Shown piece by piece: positions 17,951-26,650 of a stretch of DNA of 64,000 nt. Where the stretch lies: the NCBI GenBank assembly GCA_017555905.1, contig JAFZFP010000016.1:62001-126000 (forward strand). The letters run 5' to 3'. Source of the DNA: Alistipes sp. (GTDB taxonomy: Bacteria; Bacteroidota; Bacteroidia; Bacteroidales; Rikenellaceae). Position 1 is the stretch's first letter, and every line of letters starts with the position of its first letter. Made by a program: the position numbers and the translations under genes. Below the pieces are notes generated by a model. That model did no database searches. It had not been told where the DNA came from and saw only the letters and a program-made list of their open reading frames with translations.

Positions 17951-18766
17951 TTAAGGGTTATAGATATCCTTATAGCGGAACGAAAGAATCTCGTAGACCA
18001 TATCGTGCAACTGCTTAGCCTCCTCATTCTCAGGCTCGATAGCCTTAGCGCGGTTGAAGTCGTTGATAGCCTTACCCCACTCATTGCGCTGGAAGTAGCA
18101 CTTACCACGCTCGATATAGAGCGAAGCACGCTCATCGCCACCATCAATCATAGAGGTATAGCGAACGATACGTCCTGCAGTAGTCCACAACTGGTTATTG
18201 GTGATATACTCAGCAACGGGGGCTGGTACCATAGAGGTAATATCCTCGCCACGCTCGGCCTTGCCACGTACCTCAGTAGATGAGTACTCTGCAAATGGTG
18301 CATCGCTGAGGATGGTGACCCTATCGGCAAACTTCTCAACCTCGTAGCCCTTGCGTGGGTAGACATATATCTTATACTCGGACAAGATACGCTCGTAATC
18401 CTTCCACTCATCGAAGCGCGACCATATATCGCTACCAGTAATAATAGCGAACTCCATATCCTCGCCGTGGTTCTCCTTGAGGTAATCAAGGGTATTGATG
18501 GTATAGGATGGTTTTTCGAGAACAAACTCTATAACCGATGGTTTAATTCTATCTGGATACTTCGAACCCTTACACGCCATCTCCGCCATCTCGTAGCGGG
18601 TGTACTCTGGAGTCTGCAAGAGGTCGGTTTTAAAGGGGTTTTGTGGCGAAATAATGAGGACTACCTCGTCGGCAAGGTCTCTCTCTACGGCATACTCGGC
18701 AAGCGCAAGATGCCCATTATGGATGGGATCGAACGAGCCGAAATATAATAACATACGTCTCTTCAT
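17951..18766 (-). CDS. nadD: Nicotinate-nucleotide adenylyltransferase with a C-terminal TPR-like extension
   Basis: 271 residues from the ATG at 18766 (MKRRMLLYFGSFDPIHNGH). The nucleotidyltransferase HxGH (HNGH, 16-19) and the closing 'STEVRGKAERGEDITSMVPAPVAEYI' segment are standard for NadD, which adenylates nicotinate mononucleotide in NAD synthesis. Ordinary NadD stops around 190-210 residues; here about 75 more follow, including 'ASLYIERGKCYFQRNEWGKAINDFNRAKAIEPENEEAKQ', one and a half TPR-like helical hairpins. The fusion is in one frame without break. It follows gmk by 8 bases. Confidence 0.93.
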   Translation of the reverse strand: MKRRMLLYFGSFDPIHNGHLALAEYAVERDLADEVVLIISPQNPFKTDLLQTPEYTRYEMAEMACKGSKYPDRIKPSVIEFVLEKPSYTINTLDYLKENHGEDMEFAIITGSDIWSRFDEWKDYERILSEYKIYVYPRKGYEVEKFADRVTILSDAPFAEYSSTEVRGKAERGEDITSMVPAPVAEYITNNQLWTTAGRIVRYTSMIDGGDERASLYIERGKCYFQRNEWGKAINDFNRAKAIEPENEEAKQLHDMVYEILSFRYKDIYNP

Positions 18767-18774
18767 AATCACTC

Positions 18775-19335
18775 TTACTTAAGAAATTCATTAATGATGG
18801 ACGTAGCCTCATCTACAGCCACGCTAAGGTCGTCGTTGATGACGCAGTGGTCGAACTGATCTGCCTTAGAGATTTCGAACTCAGCCTTAGCAATACGCTT
18901 GAGGATAACCTCCTCGGCATCGGTACCTCGACCACGCAAACGGCGCTCAAGTTCCTCAATCGAGGGTGGCATAATAAACATCGAGCAAGCATCATCTCCA
19001 AAGAGACGCTTAAGGCTGATACCTCCCATAACATCTACATCGAAGATGATAACCTTGCCAGCGTTCCAGATACGCTCCATCTCGCTCTTGAGTGTACCAT
19101 AGCAAGTACCAGCATAGACCTCCTCCCACTCGACGAACTCATCACGCTCGACACGTGCCTTGAACTCCTCATTGGTCATAAAGTAGTAATCCACACCATT
19201 CTGCTCCTGGCCACGTGGCTGACGCGAAGTAGCCGAAATGGAGAACTCAAAGCAGTCGAAACGCTTGAGCAACTCACGAACTATAGTTGTCTTGCCCGAA
19301 CCACTGGGGGCAGAAAATATCACTAACTTACCCAT
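18775..19335 (-). CDS. gmk: Guanylate kinase
   Basis: 186 residues, normal length. P-loop 'SAPSGSGKTTIV' at residues 8-19; GMP-binding 'SISATSRQPRGQEQNGVDYYFMTNEEF' at about 32-58; 'YGTLKSEMERIWNAGKVIIFDVDVMGG' follows; lid region 'RRLRGRGTDAEEVILKR'. It phosphorylates GMP to GDP in the cytoplasm. It sits 6 bases after yicC, the usual neighbour. Confidence 0.97.
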   Translation of the reverse strand: MGKLVIFSAPSGSGKTTIVRELLKRFDCFEFSISATSRQPRGQEQNGVDYYFMTNEEFKARVERDEFVEWEEVYAGTCYGTLKSEMERIWNAGKVIIFDVDVMGGISLKRLFGDDACSMFIMPPSIEELERRLRGRGTDAEEVILKRIAKAEFEISKADQFDHCVINDDLSVAVDEATSIINEFLK

Positions 19336-19341
19336 AATAAA

Positions 19342-20214
19342 CTACAAAATATTGAGTACCTGTTCTTTAATCTTCTCCAACTCATCCTTCATCATAACCA
19401 CCAAACGCTGCATATTAGCCTCGTTAGACTTCGAACCCATAGTGTTGATCTCGCGACCAAGTTCCTGAGCGATGAAGCCGAGTTTACGGCCTGGGGCATC
19501 CTCCGAAGCCGCCACCTCACGGAAATAGTTGCAGTGGTTATCGAGGCGCACCTTCTCCTCGGTGATATCGAGTTTCTCGATATAGAAAATCATCTCCTGC
19601 TCAAGGCGGTTGTTATCCATCTCGATAGAGAGTTTCTGGATATTCTCGCGGATACGATTCTTGATGACCTCGACGCGTGAAGTCTCGAAAGGCTCAACCT
19701 CGTGGCGATACTGCTCGATGAGGTCGATTCTTCTCAATAGGTCGTTGATGAGGATAGCACCCTCCTGAACACGGAAGGCATCGAGCTGCTGGCAAGCCTG
19801 GATGGTGGCCTCAACAATAGCACGCAACTCCTCGTCGGAAACCTCCTGCTCCTCGGATGTCACCACGTCGGGCATACGGATAATAGTGCGAAGAAGTGTA
19901 TCATCTGCAACACTCATAGAGTTCTCCTGGCACACCTTGCGCAACTCCTCGGCATAGGTCTTAAACATTGCCGAGTTGATATGTGCCGAAGTGTCGGTCA
20001 CCACATCCTCGTACGACACAAAGCAATCAACCTTACCACGCTGCAACTCACGAGTAACGATCGCTCGCACCTCGGCCTCCGCAGCACGATATTTACTTGG
20101 TATCTTGATACTTAAATCGAGTTGCTTAGAGTTGAGCGAACGTAACTCCACCCTAAACTTCTTATCATTACAAACGGCCTCGCCCTTACCGAAGCCCGTC
20201 ATCGACTTTATCAT
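19342..20214 (-). CDS. yicC: YicC-family endoribonuclease-like protein
   Basis: 290 residues, family length. N-terminus 'MIKSMTGFGKGEAVCNDKKFRVELRSLNSKQLDLSIKIP' and C-terminus 'LGFIAQELGREINTMGSKSNEANMQRLVVMMKDELEKIKEQVLNIL' are diagnostic of the YicC/DUF1732 family. E. coli YicC has been described as an endoribonuclease; whether this one cleaves RNA is inferred. First gene of the leftward five-gene operon, with a TATCTTTG box at 20260-20253. Confidence 0.93.
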   Translation of the reverse strand: MIKSMTGFGKGEAVCNDKKFRVELRSLNSKQLDLSIKIPSKYRAAEAEVRAIVTRELQRGKVDCFVSYEDVVTDTSAHINSAMFKTYAEELRKVCQENSMSVADDTLLRTIIRMPDVVTSEEQEVSDEELRAIVEATIQACQQLDAFRVQEGAILINDLLRRIDLIEQYRHEVEPFETSRVEVIKNRIRENIQKLSIEMDNNRLEQEMIFYIEKLDITEEKVRLDNHCNYFREVAASEDAPGRKLGFIAQELGREINTMGSKSNEANMQRLVVMMKDELEKIKEQVLNIL

Positions 20215-20252
20215 ATATATCTTCGTTTTTTAGATGCTAAAACAATATCAGG

Positions 20253-20260
20253 CAAAGATA
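20253..20260 (-). promoter_or_regulatory. -7 box for the yicC operon
   Basis: TATCTTTG on the minus strand, 38 bases before the yicC ATG. Confidence 0.7.
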
Positions 20261-20352
20261 CAAAAAAAATAGAATCATTCATACATAGTATGATGATTTT
20301 TCTTATTCGAAGTCAAAAGTCGAGGCTACGACACTACACCCCCTAGGGCAGA

Positions 20353-21129
20353 CTAATGGTTGCAGTGCGGACAGTCGTCGTGATGATGTAGGACTGTGTG
20401 GGGTACGTTGCCGTGAGAGACGAGCTGTATCGGGCAATCGTAATTGAGGAGTTGCTCCTCGGTGATGATATTGGAGTCGTGGCGATGAACGTGGCGATTG
20501 ACACAGACGATGCTTCGCACTACACTCGACACCGTGCCCAAGTCGTGTGAAACCATAATGATAGCCATACGCTCAGAGAGTTGCTGAAGCAAGGTATAGA
20601 GTTCGTTCTCGAACCTATTATCGACAAAATTGGCTGGCTCGTCAAGTACCAACACCTTAGGATTAGAGATTATCGCACGACAGAGCATAACTCGCTGAAG
20701 TTGTCCACCCGAGAGTTCACCAATGGGACGGTGAGCCAACCCCTCCAACTGCGCTAATTTAAGCACCTCCTCAGCACGTCGGCGCTCCTCCTTGCCATAG
20801 CCTCGCCAAAGGCTCTTCTCGCTCTGGAGACCCGACATAACAACCTCTACAACCGAGATAGGAAACTCCTTATCGAAGGTAGATACCTGTGGCAGATAAC
20901 CTATATGTGGATGCTTGGCACGCATAATCGAGGGCGAGTAGTCGATGCTACCGCTATAATCAACCACACCCATAATCGCCTTAACCAAAGAACTCTTACC
21001 GCCACCATTGGGACCAATGATAGCGATAAAATCGTCGGCATAGATATCGAGATCGACGTGCATAAGTGCCACGGTGCTGTCGTAGCGCACACCGAGGTCT
21101 CGTATTGAAATGATTGGCTCTCTACTCAT
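20353..21129 (-). CDS. znuC: Metal (zinc) ABC transporter ATP-binding protein
   Basis: 258 residues. Walker A GPNGGGKS at 39-46, signature LSGGQLQR near 138, Walker B 'VLVLDEPANFVD' near 160, switch His in 'IIMVSHDLG'. The sequence belongs to the ZnuC/manganese-zinc branch. The C-terminal tail is unusual: 'VPHTVLHHHDDCPHCNH', a His/Cys metal-binding end. It overlaps the substrate-binding gene by 8 bases. No permease gene follows; the next gene on this strand downstream is yicC, an unrelated operon. Confidence 0.88.
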   Translation of the reverse strand: MSREPIISIRDLGVRYDSTVALMHVDLDIYADDFIAIIGPNGGGKSSLVKAIMGVVDYSGSIDYSPSIMRAKHPHIGYLPQVSTFDKEFPISVVEVVMSGLQSEKSLWRGYGKEERRRAEEVLKLAQLEGLAHRPIGELSGGQLQRVMLCRAIISNPKVLVLDEPANFVDNRFENELYTLLQQLSERMAIIMVSHDLGTVSSVVRSIVCVNRHVHRHDSNIITEEQLLNYDCPIQLVSHGNVPHTVLHHHDDCPHCNH

Positions 21130-21982
21130 TTTTACGGCAAATTATCTCGGTGACACGTTCAATTTCAGAGAGTATATCCTCGGCCAAAGGGTCGGTGACA
21201 ACGACCTCTGCGCCACACTCCTTGGCCAATGTCTCGACCTTGTCGATAGCGTACTGAGGTTGGATAAGGATAGTTGCCGTACCATCGTTGCGAGCATTCT
21301 CGACAATGGCCGCTAACTGGCGTGGCGAAGGCTCCTTACCTTCCTGCTCCACGGCCACCTGCTTAAGGGCGTAGTGGTGGGCGTAGTAGGTATAGGCAGG
21401 GTGGTAAATCATAAAGGACTTAACGCCCGAATTCGCTATGGTTGAAGCACATAGACTATCGAGTTGTTCTATACGAGAGATAACCCCCTCGGTAGCCACA
21501 TCATATTTCAACGAATCGGGATAACGCGTCTTCATTGTCTCGTGGATAGTCTGCACCATACGTTTTAGTTCGCGGGGAGATGTCCAGATATGTGGGTCTA
21601 CGCCGTGCTTATGGCCACTACCGTCGTGGTGGTGGGAGCAACAACCAGCCAAGAGTTTTATACCCTTAGAGAGTGGTACGATATTACCCTTGTCAGCCAA
21701 GCGCTCGGCTACCCTACGCTCGAAGTCAATGAGGCCCGTAGTAAAGAGCAACTGAGCATCGCTAACCTCGGTGAGTTGGCGTGCCGAAGGGTCATATATC
21801 TCAGGACTCATACCCTCTGGAACAAGCACCTCTACAGGGAAGTCTCCGCACGTAACCTCCTCGACAAGTTGCTTCAGAGGGGCTATACTTACGAATATAG
21901 TCTTTTTTTCATTACCCTCACTCGGCTTAGAACAGCCCACTGCAAGAGTGGCAAATAGTATGAATATGGTTAAACGGAACAT
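21122..21982 (-). CDS. znuA: Zinc ABC transporter substrate-binding lipoprotein
   Basis: 286 residues from the ATG at 21982 (MFRLTIFILFATLAVGC); lipobox Cys 17. It is a cluster A-1 (ZnuA/TroA) periplasmic metal receptor: 'SIAPLKQLVEEVTCGDFPVEVLVPEGMSPEIYDPSARQL', a His-rich loop 'CCSHHHDGSGHKHGVDPHIW' with metal ligands, 'YHPAYTYYAHHYAL' and a final 'VVTDPLAEDI'. The His-rich loop favours zinc. It is co-transcribed with the ATPase by overlap; the permease must lie elsewhere. Confidence 0.9.
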   Translation of the reverse strand: MFRLTIFILFATLAVGCSKPSEGNEKKTIFVSIAPLKQLVEEVTCGDFPVEVLVPEGMSPEIYDPSARQLTEVSDAQLLFTTGLIDFERRVAERLADKGNIVPLSKGIKLLAGCCSHHHDGSGHKHGVDPHIWTSPRELKRMVQTIHETMKTRYPDSLKYDVATEGVISRIEQLDSLCASTIANSGVKSFMIYHPAYTYYAHHYALKQVAVEQEGKEPSPRQLAAIVENARNDGTATILIQPQYAIDKVETLAKECGAEVVVTDPLAEDILSEIERVTEIICRKNE

Positions 21983-22013
21983 AGTTTTATCTCCTAACAA
22001 GCGTTATAATTGA

Positions 22014-22021
22014 CAAAGGTA
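22014..22021 (-). promoter_or_regulatory. -7 box for the zinc ABC operon
   Basis: TACCTTTG on the minus strand, 31 bases before the ATG at 21982. I see no obvious Zur-like palindrome next to it. Confidence 0.65.
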
Positions 22022-22101
22022 TAAAAAAGTGTTAGATTTTTTGTTTTATCTATAATTTTTTTCGATATTTGCCCAATAAAACCTAAAATAACTTGTGCAA
22101 A

Positions 22102-23289
22102 ATGATTAAGAATATAACCGAAAAGATAAAGTACATCGGTGTTGATGATACCGATATTGACCTCTTCGAGAGTCAGTACATTGTACCTAATGGCGTATCA
22201 TACAACTCTTACGTCATCCTCGACGAGAAGGTAGCAGTGATGGATACCGTAGACCTCCGCAAGTGCGACGAGTGGCTCAACAACCTCGCAACAGCATTGG
22301 AGGGTAGAACTCCCGACTACCTTATCGTTCAGCACCTTGAGCCAGACCACGCCGGCTCTATCGCAAAGGTCTTGGAGCGCTACCCAGCGATGCAGATCGT
22401 AGCATCGGACAAGGCTGTAAAAATGATGCCACAGTTCTTCTACGACGTAAACTTCGAGGGTAGACTTATCGGCGTTAAGGAGGGTGGTACACTCTCGTTG
22501 GGTGGTCGCACACTCCACTTCGCTATGGCCCCTATGGTACACTGGCCAGAGGTTATGGTGACATACGACAGTAGCGAAAAGGTACTCTTCTCGGCTGACG
22601 GCTTTGGTAAGTTCGGAGCCTTGGCTCACGACGAGGAGTGGGCTTGCGAGGCTCGTCGCTACTACTTCAACATCTGTGGCAAGTATGGCGCACCTGTTCA
22701 GGCACTCTTGAAGAAGGCTGCACAGTTGGATATCGCCATCATCTGTCCACTCCACGGCCCAATCCTTACCGAGAATCTCGGCTACTACATCGGTCTCTAC
22801 GACACTTGGAGCAAGTATGAGCCAGAGGATGAGGGCGTTTTGGTGGCTTACGCCTCAATCCACGGCAACACTGCCGAGGTAGCAAATAAGTTTGCGGATA
22901 TTCTTCGTGCTAAGGGTGCTAAGAAGGTGGTTGTTTCGGATCTCTCACGCTCGGATATGGCTGAGGTTGTGGAGGATGCTTTCCGTTATAGCCGTCTTGT
23001 GGTTGCAGCAGCATCGTACGACTCAGACGTATTCCCTCCAATGCACGACTTCTTGCACCACCTCGCAATTAAGGGCTTCTGCAAGCGTCGCATAGGTATC
23101 ATCGAGAATGGCTCGTGGGCTCCATCAGCAGGTCGTGCAATGCGCAACATTATCGATCGCTTCAAGGATGTGGAGGTTATCGAGGATATGGTAACTATCG
23201 TATCGCGTATGAAGCCAGCCGATATGCCTGCTCTTGAGCGCTTGGCAGACGAGATCTTGGCAGACAAGTGTAGCCGTTGCACCGAGTAG
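22102..23289 (+). CDS. FprA-type diiron flavoprotein (oxygen/NO reductase)
   Basis: 395 residues from the ATG at 22102 (MIKNITEKIKYIGVDD). A metallo-beta-lactamase-like diiron domain carries 'QHLEPDHAG' (HxExDH) near residues 75-83, 'HWPEVMVTY' and 'CPLHGPI'. A C-terminal flavodoxin domain begins 'VLVAYASIHGNTAEVANKFAD' near 255. Such A-type flavoproteins reduce oxygen to water or nitric oxide to nitrous oxide, protecting anaerobes. No rubredoxin domain is fused, so a separate electron donor is needed. A terminator follows at 23312. Confidence 0.93.
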   Translation: MIKNITEKIKYIGVDDTDIDLFESQYIVPNGVSYNSYVILDEKVAVMDTVDLRKCDEWLNNLATALEGRTPDYLIVQHLEPDHAGSIAKVLERYPAMQIVASDKAVKMMPQFFYDVNFEGRLIGVKEGGTLSLGGRTLHFAMAPMVHWPEVMVTYDSSEKVLFSADGFGKFGALAHDEEWACEARRYYFNICGKYGAPVQALLKKAAQLDIAIICPLHGPILTENLGYYIGLYDTWSKYEPEDEGVLVAYASIHGNTAEVANKFADILRAKGAKKVVVSDLSRSDMAEVVEDAFRYSRLVVAAASYDSDVFPPMHDFLHHLAIKGFCKRRIGIIENGSWAPSAGRAMRNIIDRFKDVEVIEDMVTIVSRMKPADMPALERLADEILADKCSRCTE

Positions 23290-23311
23290 TCTCGACAACA
23301 CCTATATAAAC

Positions 23312-23343
23312 GAAAAAGTGGAGAATTGCTCTCCACTTTTTTT
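23312..23343. terminator. Bidirectional terminator after the flavoprotein gene
   Basis: AAAAGTGGAGA and TCTCCACTTTT arms, A-run on one side and T-run on the other; also serves the P-type ATPase gene ending at 23349. Confidence 0.85.
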
Positions 23344-23348
23344 GTCTA

Positions 23349-26096
23349 CTATCGACTCTTAACAATCGAAGTTACAAACCTCACCACATCGGGAACTAAC
23401 AGCACGGGCGAGGTAAGAAGAAGTATATAGCCCCAGTCGCTTAGCGAGATTGGTTCGACATTGAACAAATCGCTGGCAAAGGTGACGATAACAACCTGGC
23501 CTACGATAATAACTAGGGCGATGAGCAAGAAATACTTGTTGTAACTCTGCTTTACTACCTCAGGATTGCGGACTAGGTCTATAATATCGCGAATAAGACT
23601 ACGATCGGTAGCAAAATACTTGACATTAAACAAGTTCCAGAACTGCATAAGCACAAATATCGAGAAGTAAACACCCATCTCGTAGCCCGAAAGGTGAGGG
23701 TGCAACTTGCTACTATCGAAGAGGCCACAGAAGAAAATCCGCACAGACTCCCACGTGAACAAATCCTTAACACTCTGAATCTGTGTGTGGAACATAAACT
23801 GCCATAACGCCGCCAAGAAGAGGAAGAAGAGTAGACCCGTAACAACGATGCGACGCATCATCCTACCATCGACAATGTGGCTATTATGCTTACGTGGCTT
23901 CTCGTAGAGAACTCCCCTATCGGGTGGCAACGACGAGAGTGCCATAGCGGCAAAGGTATCCATAATGAGGTTCACCCAGAGCATCTGCGTAACGGTGAGT
24001 GGCGAGTCGTAACCCACGAAGGCTCCGAAGAGGACTATCAAGCAGGCACAGAGGTTGATGGTCATCTGGAAGAGGATGAAGCGACGAATATTGAGATAGA
24101 GCGATCTACCCCACATTATCGCCTTGTTGATAGTGGCAAAGGAGTTGTCTATAATGGTAATGTCGCTAGCCTCCTTAGCACGCGACGTACCATCGCCCAT
24201 AGAGAGTCCCACCTGTGCCTTGCTCAAAGCAGGGGCATCATTCGTGCCGTCACCCGTAACGGCAACAACCTCATTATTAGATTGTAGCAACATCACAAGG
24301 CGAGCCTTATCATCGGGGCGAGCGCGAGAGATAATCTTGAGCCTATCGCCACGCAACAACTCTCGGGCCTCCTCATCGCTGAGTTGCGAGAACTCAACAC
24401 CCGTAATTATCTGACCCTCCTCGTCGCTGGTAATAAGGCCAATCTGGCGACCAATCTCCATTGCCGTTCCAGAGGTATCACCCGTAACAATGATAACCCT
24501 CACACCAGCCCTATTCATACAAGTATCTATCGCCTCAGCAACATCCTCGCGGATAGGGTCGGCAATACCCACAATGCCCAAGAAGGTGGTCACACCACCC
24601 TGCTCTACGGCAAAGGCGAGGGTGCGCATAGCACGCGACTGATAGTTGCGGAGCGTAGCCTCGATACTCTCCTTAACAAGCCCCTCGGCCATAGCATTAC
24701 ACATTCCAAGAATCACCTCAGGCGCACCCTTAATAAAGCGTACGGGGGTAGGAACATCGTTGCACTGAGCCACGGTGGCCATATACTTTGTCTCGGTAGA
24801 GAATGGCTCTTGCGAGAGTGTCTTATACTTGTTTCTCAGCACCTTATACTCAATATCTCGGCCTTTGAGCCACAGCAACAGTGCCACCTCCGTAGGGTTA
24901 CCGATTGGGGTGATAGAGCCATCCTCGTCTTTAGTAAGTTCGGCCGTGGAGTTCACAGCCATACACTCGATAATACGGCTTAGGGCATCTCCTCCGCCAA
25001 CCTCTATCTCCATTACCGACATACGGTTTTGGGTGAGCGTACCCGTCTTATCGCTACAGATGACCGTCGCTGCACCCATAGTCTCGCAGGCGTGCAGTTT
25101 GCGGACAAGACTATTCTCCTTGAGCATACGGCGCATACTCATAGCAAGGCTCACCGTAACACTCATTGGCAAACCCTCTGGCACAGCAACAACGATAAGC
25201 GTCACTGCAATCATCACCGAAGCCAACACGAATTGAAGGATATCGACCCACGTCACACCCTCGGCAGTCAAATCGCCCGAGATGCCATAATATAGCAGAC
25301 GACCTACGATGATGAGCGAAGCCAACACAAAACTCGCCTTTGACATCATACGGCCAAGTTGGTCGAGTTGCTGGTTGAGCGGAGTCTCCACATCGCTACC
25401 CTCACTGGCACGCTTAACACCGTGACCCTCCTCGGTATCGACACCCACAGCAACGACCTGCATAACGGCACTACCCTCAATTATCGTCGAGCCACGAAGC
25501 ATAAAGTTAGATGCGTAGGTGGCCTCATTATCGAACTGCTCCTCGTCGGCATACTTATTTACGTATGGCTCGCCCGTAAAGTCCGACTCATCGACCCTGA
25601 GGTCTATAGACTCCAACAATTGTCCATCGGCAGGCACCTCGTCGCCAGGTTCAAGGCGCACGATATCACCCACGACAACATCTTGCTTTTCAACAAGATA
25701 TACATTCAACTCACCATCCGAGCCTATACGTACCACCTTAACTGGGCGCGAATCCTTAATCTTATTCAGAACGTCGAACTCCCTACCCGCCTTAACCTCG
25801 AAGATAAAGCCTACGCCCGTAGCCAGCAACAATGCCAACAGCACTCCCAACGACTCTATCATCACCGACCACGAGTAGCCAAGCATAAGAATCTCGTAGA
25901 GCGAGAGCATCACCGAGAAGAAGAAGACCACGATAAGCACGATGATAATCGGATCCTTGAACTTCTCAAGATAGGCACGCCAAAGCGACTCACGCTCTGG
26001 GGGCGGAATAATATTCTTTCCTGCGCCCTCCACCACAGCCGACGAGTTTACCCCAAGGGCCAACGTAGAGAGGTCTATATCTCTATTTTTTGCCAT
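23349..26096 (-). CDS. Calcium-translocating P-type ATPase, PMCA/SERCA type
   Basis: 915 residues, ten predicted membrane helices. Phosphorylation motif 'CSDKTGTLTQN' with the Asp near 348; 'PEGLPM' in helix 4; actuator 'DFTGEPY'; hinge 'VTGDGTNDAPALSKAQVGLSMG'; late helices contain 'NLIMDTFAAMALS'. These features define type II Ca2+-ATPases, which export calcium from the cytoplasm. The N-terminal region is short, without a calmodulin-binding tail. It lies 17 bases after the GCAxxG protein gene on the same strand and is probably co-transcribed with it. Confidence 0.93.
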   Translation of the reverse strand: MAKNRDIDLSTLALGVNSSAVVEGAGKNIIPPPERESLWRAYLEKFKDPIIIVLIVVFFFSVMLSLYEILMLGYSWSVMIESLGVLLALLLATGVGFIFEVKAGREFDVLNKIKDSRPVKVVRIGSDGELNVYLVEKQDVVVGDIVRLEPGDEVPADGQLLESIDLRVDESDFTGEPYVNKYADEEQFDNEATYASNFMLRGSTIIEGSAVMQVVAVGVDTEEGHGVKRASEGSDVETPLNQQLDQLGRMMSKASFVLASLIIVGRLLYYGISGDLTAEGVTWVDILQFVLASVMIAVTLIVVAVPEGLPMSVTVSLAMSMRRMLKENSLVRKLHACETMGAATVICSDKTGTLTQNRMSVMEIEVGGGDALSRIIECMAVNSTAELTKDEDGSITPIGNPTEVALLLWLKGRDIEYKVLRNKYKTLSQEPFSTETKYMATVAQCNDVPTPVRFIKGAPEVILGMCNAMAEGLVKESIEATLRNYQSRAMRTLAFAVEQGGVTTFLGIVGIADPIREDVAEAIDTCMNRAGVRVIIVTGDTSGTAMEIGRQIGLITSDEEGQIITGVEFSQLSDEEARELLRGDRLKIISRARPDDKARLVMLLQSNNEVVAVTGDGTNDAPALSKAQVGLSMGDGTSRAKEASDITIIDNSFATINKAIMWGRSLYLNIRRFILFQMTINLCACLIVLFGAFVGYDSPLTVTQMLWVNLIMDTFAAMALSSLPPDRGVLYEKPRKHNSHIVDGRMMRRIVVTGLLFFLFLAALWQFMFHTQIQSVKDLFTWESVRIFFCGLFDSSKLHPHLSGYEMGVYFSIFVLMQFWNLFNVKYFATDRSLIRDIIDLVRNPEVVKQSYNKYFLLIALVIIVGQVVIVTFASDLFNVEPISLSDWGYILLLTSPVLLVPDVVRFVTSIVKSR

Positions 26097-26113
26097 AGTG
26101 CAATGGTTTGGTT

Positions 26114-26602
26114 CTATGACTTACTCTTTATATATTCGGCTACGATGCGTGCAGCACAACCCACATACTCCGAGCAGGGACGCTTGCGATAATACTCTGC
26201 GGTGCGCTCCGAGGGCATAGGGGTCTCCTTGCGCTCCTCGATAGGCTCAAGCCCCAAGAGTCTGCGACATACGATATCGCCATTCTCGCGGCGAAACTCC
26301 TCGGCAAAGTGCTGAACAAGAGCGTAGTTATTCTTGCGCTCCTCGAGATTCTTAGGGTCAGCAGATGGGGCTATTGCGCCAGCAACAAATGCCATACCAC
26401 TCACTGTGCCACACACCTCACGCATACGACCCATACCGCCCCCAAAGGGTGCTATCATCTTAGCAAGGTTCTCTTGGCTCATACCCATAACATCATCGAA
26501 GGCCATAACTACAGCCTGTGCGCAGTTATATCCAGCCTTGAAATACTCCTCGGCACGCGCTACACGAGCCTCTACATCTATTTTAATTTCTCTATTCTCC
26601 AT
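26114..26602 (-). CDS. C_GCAxxG_C_C-family redox protein
   Basis: 162 residues from the ATG at 26602 (MENREIKIDVEARV). Conserved cysteines occur as 'GYNCAQAV', 'REVCGTVSGMAF', 'DIVCRRLLG' and C-terminal 'PCSEYVGCAARIVAEYI', the pattern that names the C_GCAxxG_C_C family. The family is thought to carry a cysteine-bound metal or cluster; its substrate is unknown. It is driven by TATCTTTG at 26629-26622, and the calcium ATPase follows. Confidence 0.85.
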   Translation of the reverse strand: MENREIKIDVEARVARAEEYFKAGYNCAQAVVMAFDDVMGMSQENLAKMIAPFGGGMGRMREVCGTVSGMAFVAGAIAPSADPKNLEERKNNYALVQHFAEEFRRENGDIVCRRLLGLEPIEERKETPMPSERTAEYYRKRPCSEYVGCAARIVAEYIKSKS

Positions 26603-26610
26603 AATTTTAG

Positions 26611-26629
26611 TATCTTTGCCACAAAGATA
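26611..26629. promoter_or_regulatory. Palindromic overlapping divergent promoters
   Basis: TATCTTTGCCACAAAGATA: a plus-strand -7 box (26611-26618) and a minus-strand -7 box (26622-26629) three bases apart. They would drive the nuclease gene at 26651 and the GCAxxG gene at 26602. Confidence 0.75.
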
Positions 26630-26650
26630 ACACATTTTTTGACAACTACG

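Noticed and set aside
20300..20345. A riboswitch or strong terminator between yicC and the zinc ABC genes
   Set aside because: Only short stems (GTCG/CGAC, CCCCTAGGGG-like) are present, without a convincing T-run or a known aptamer fold.
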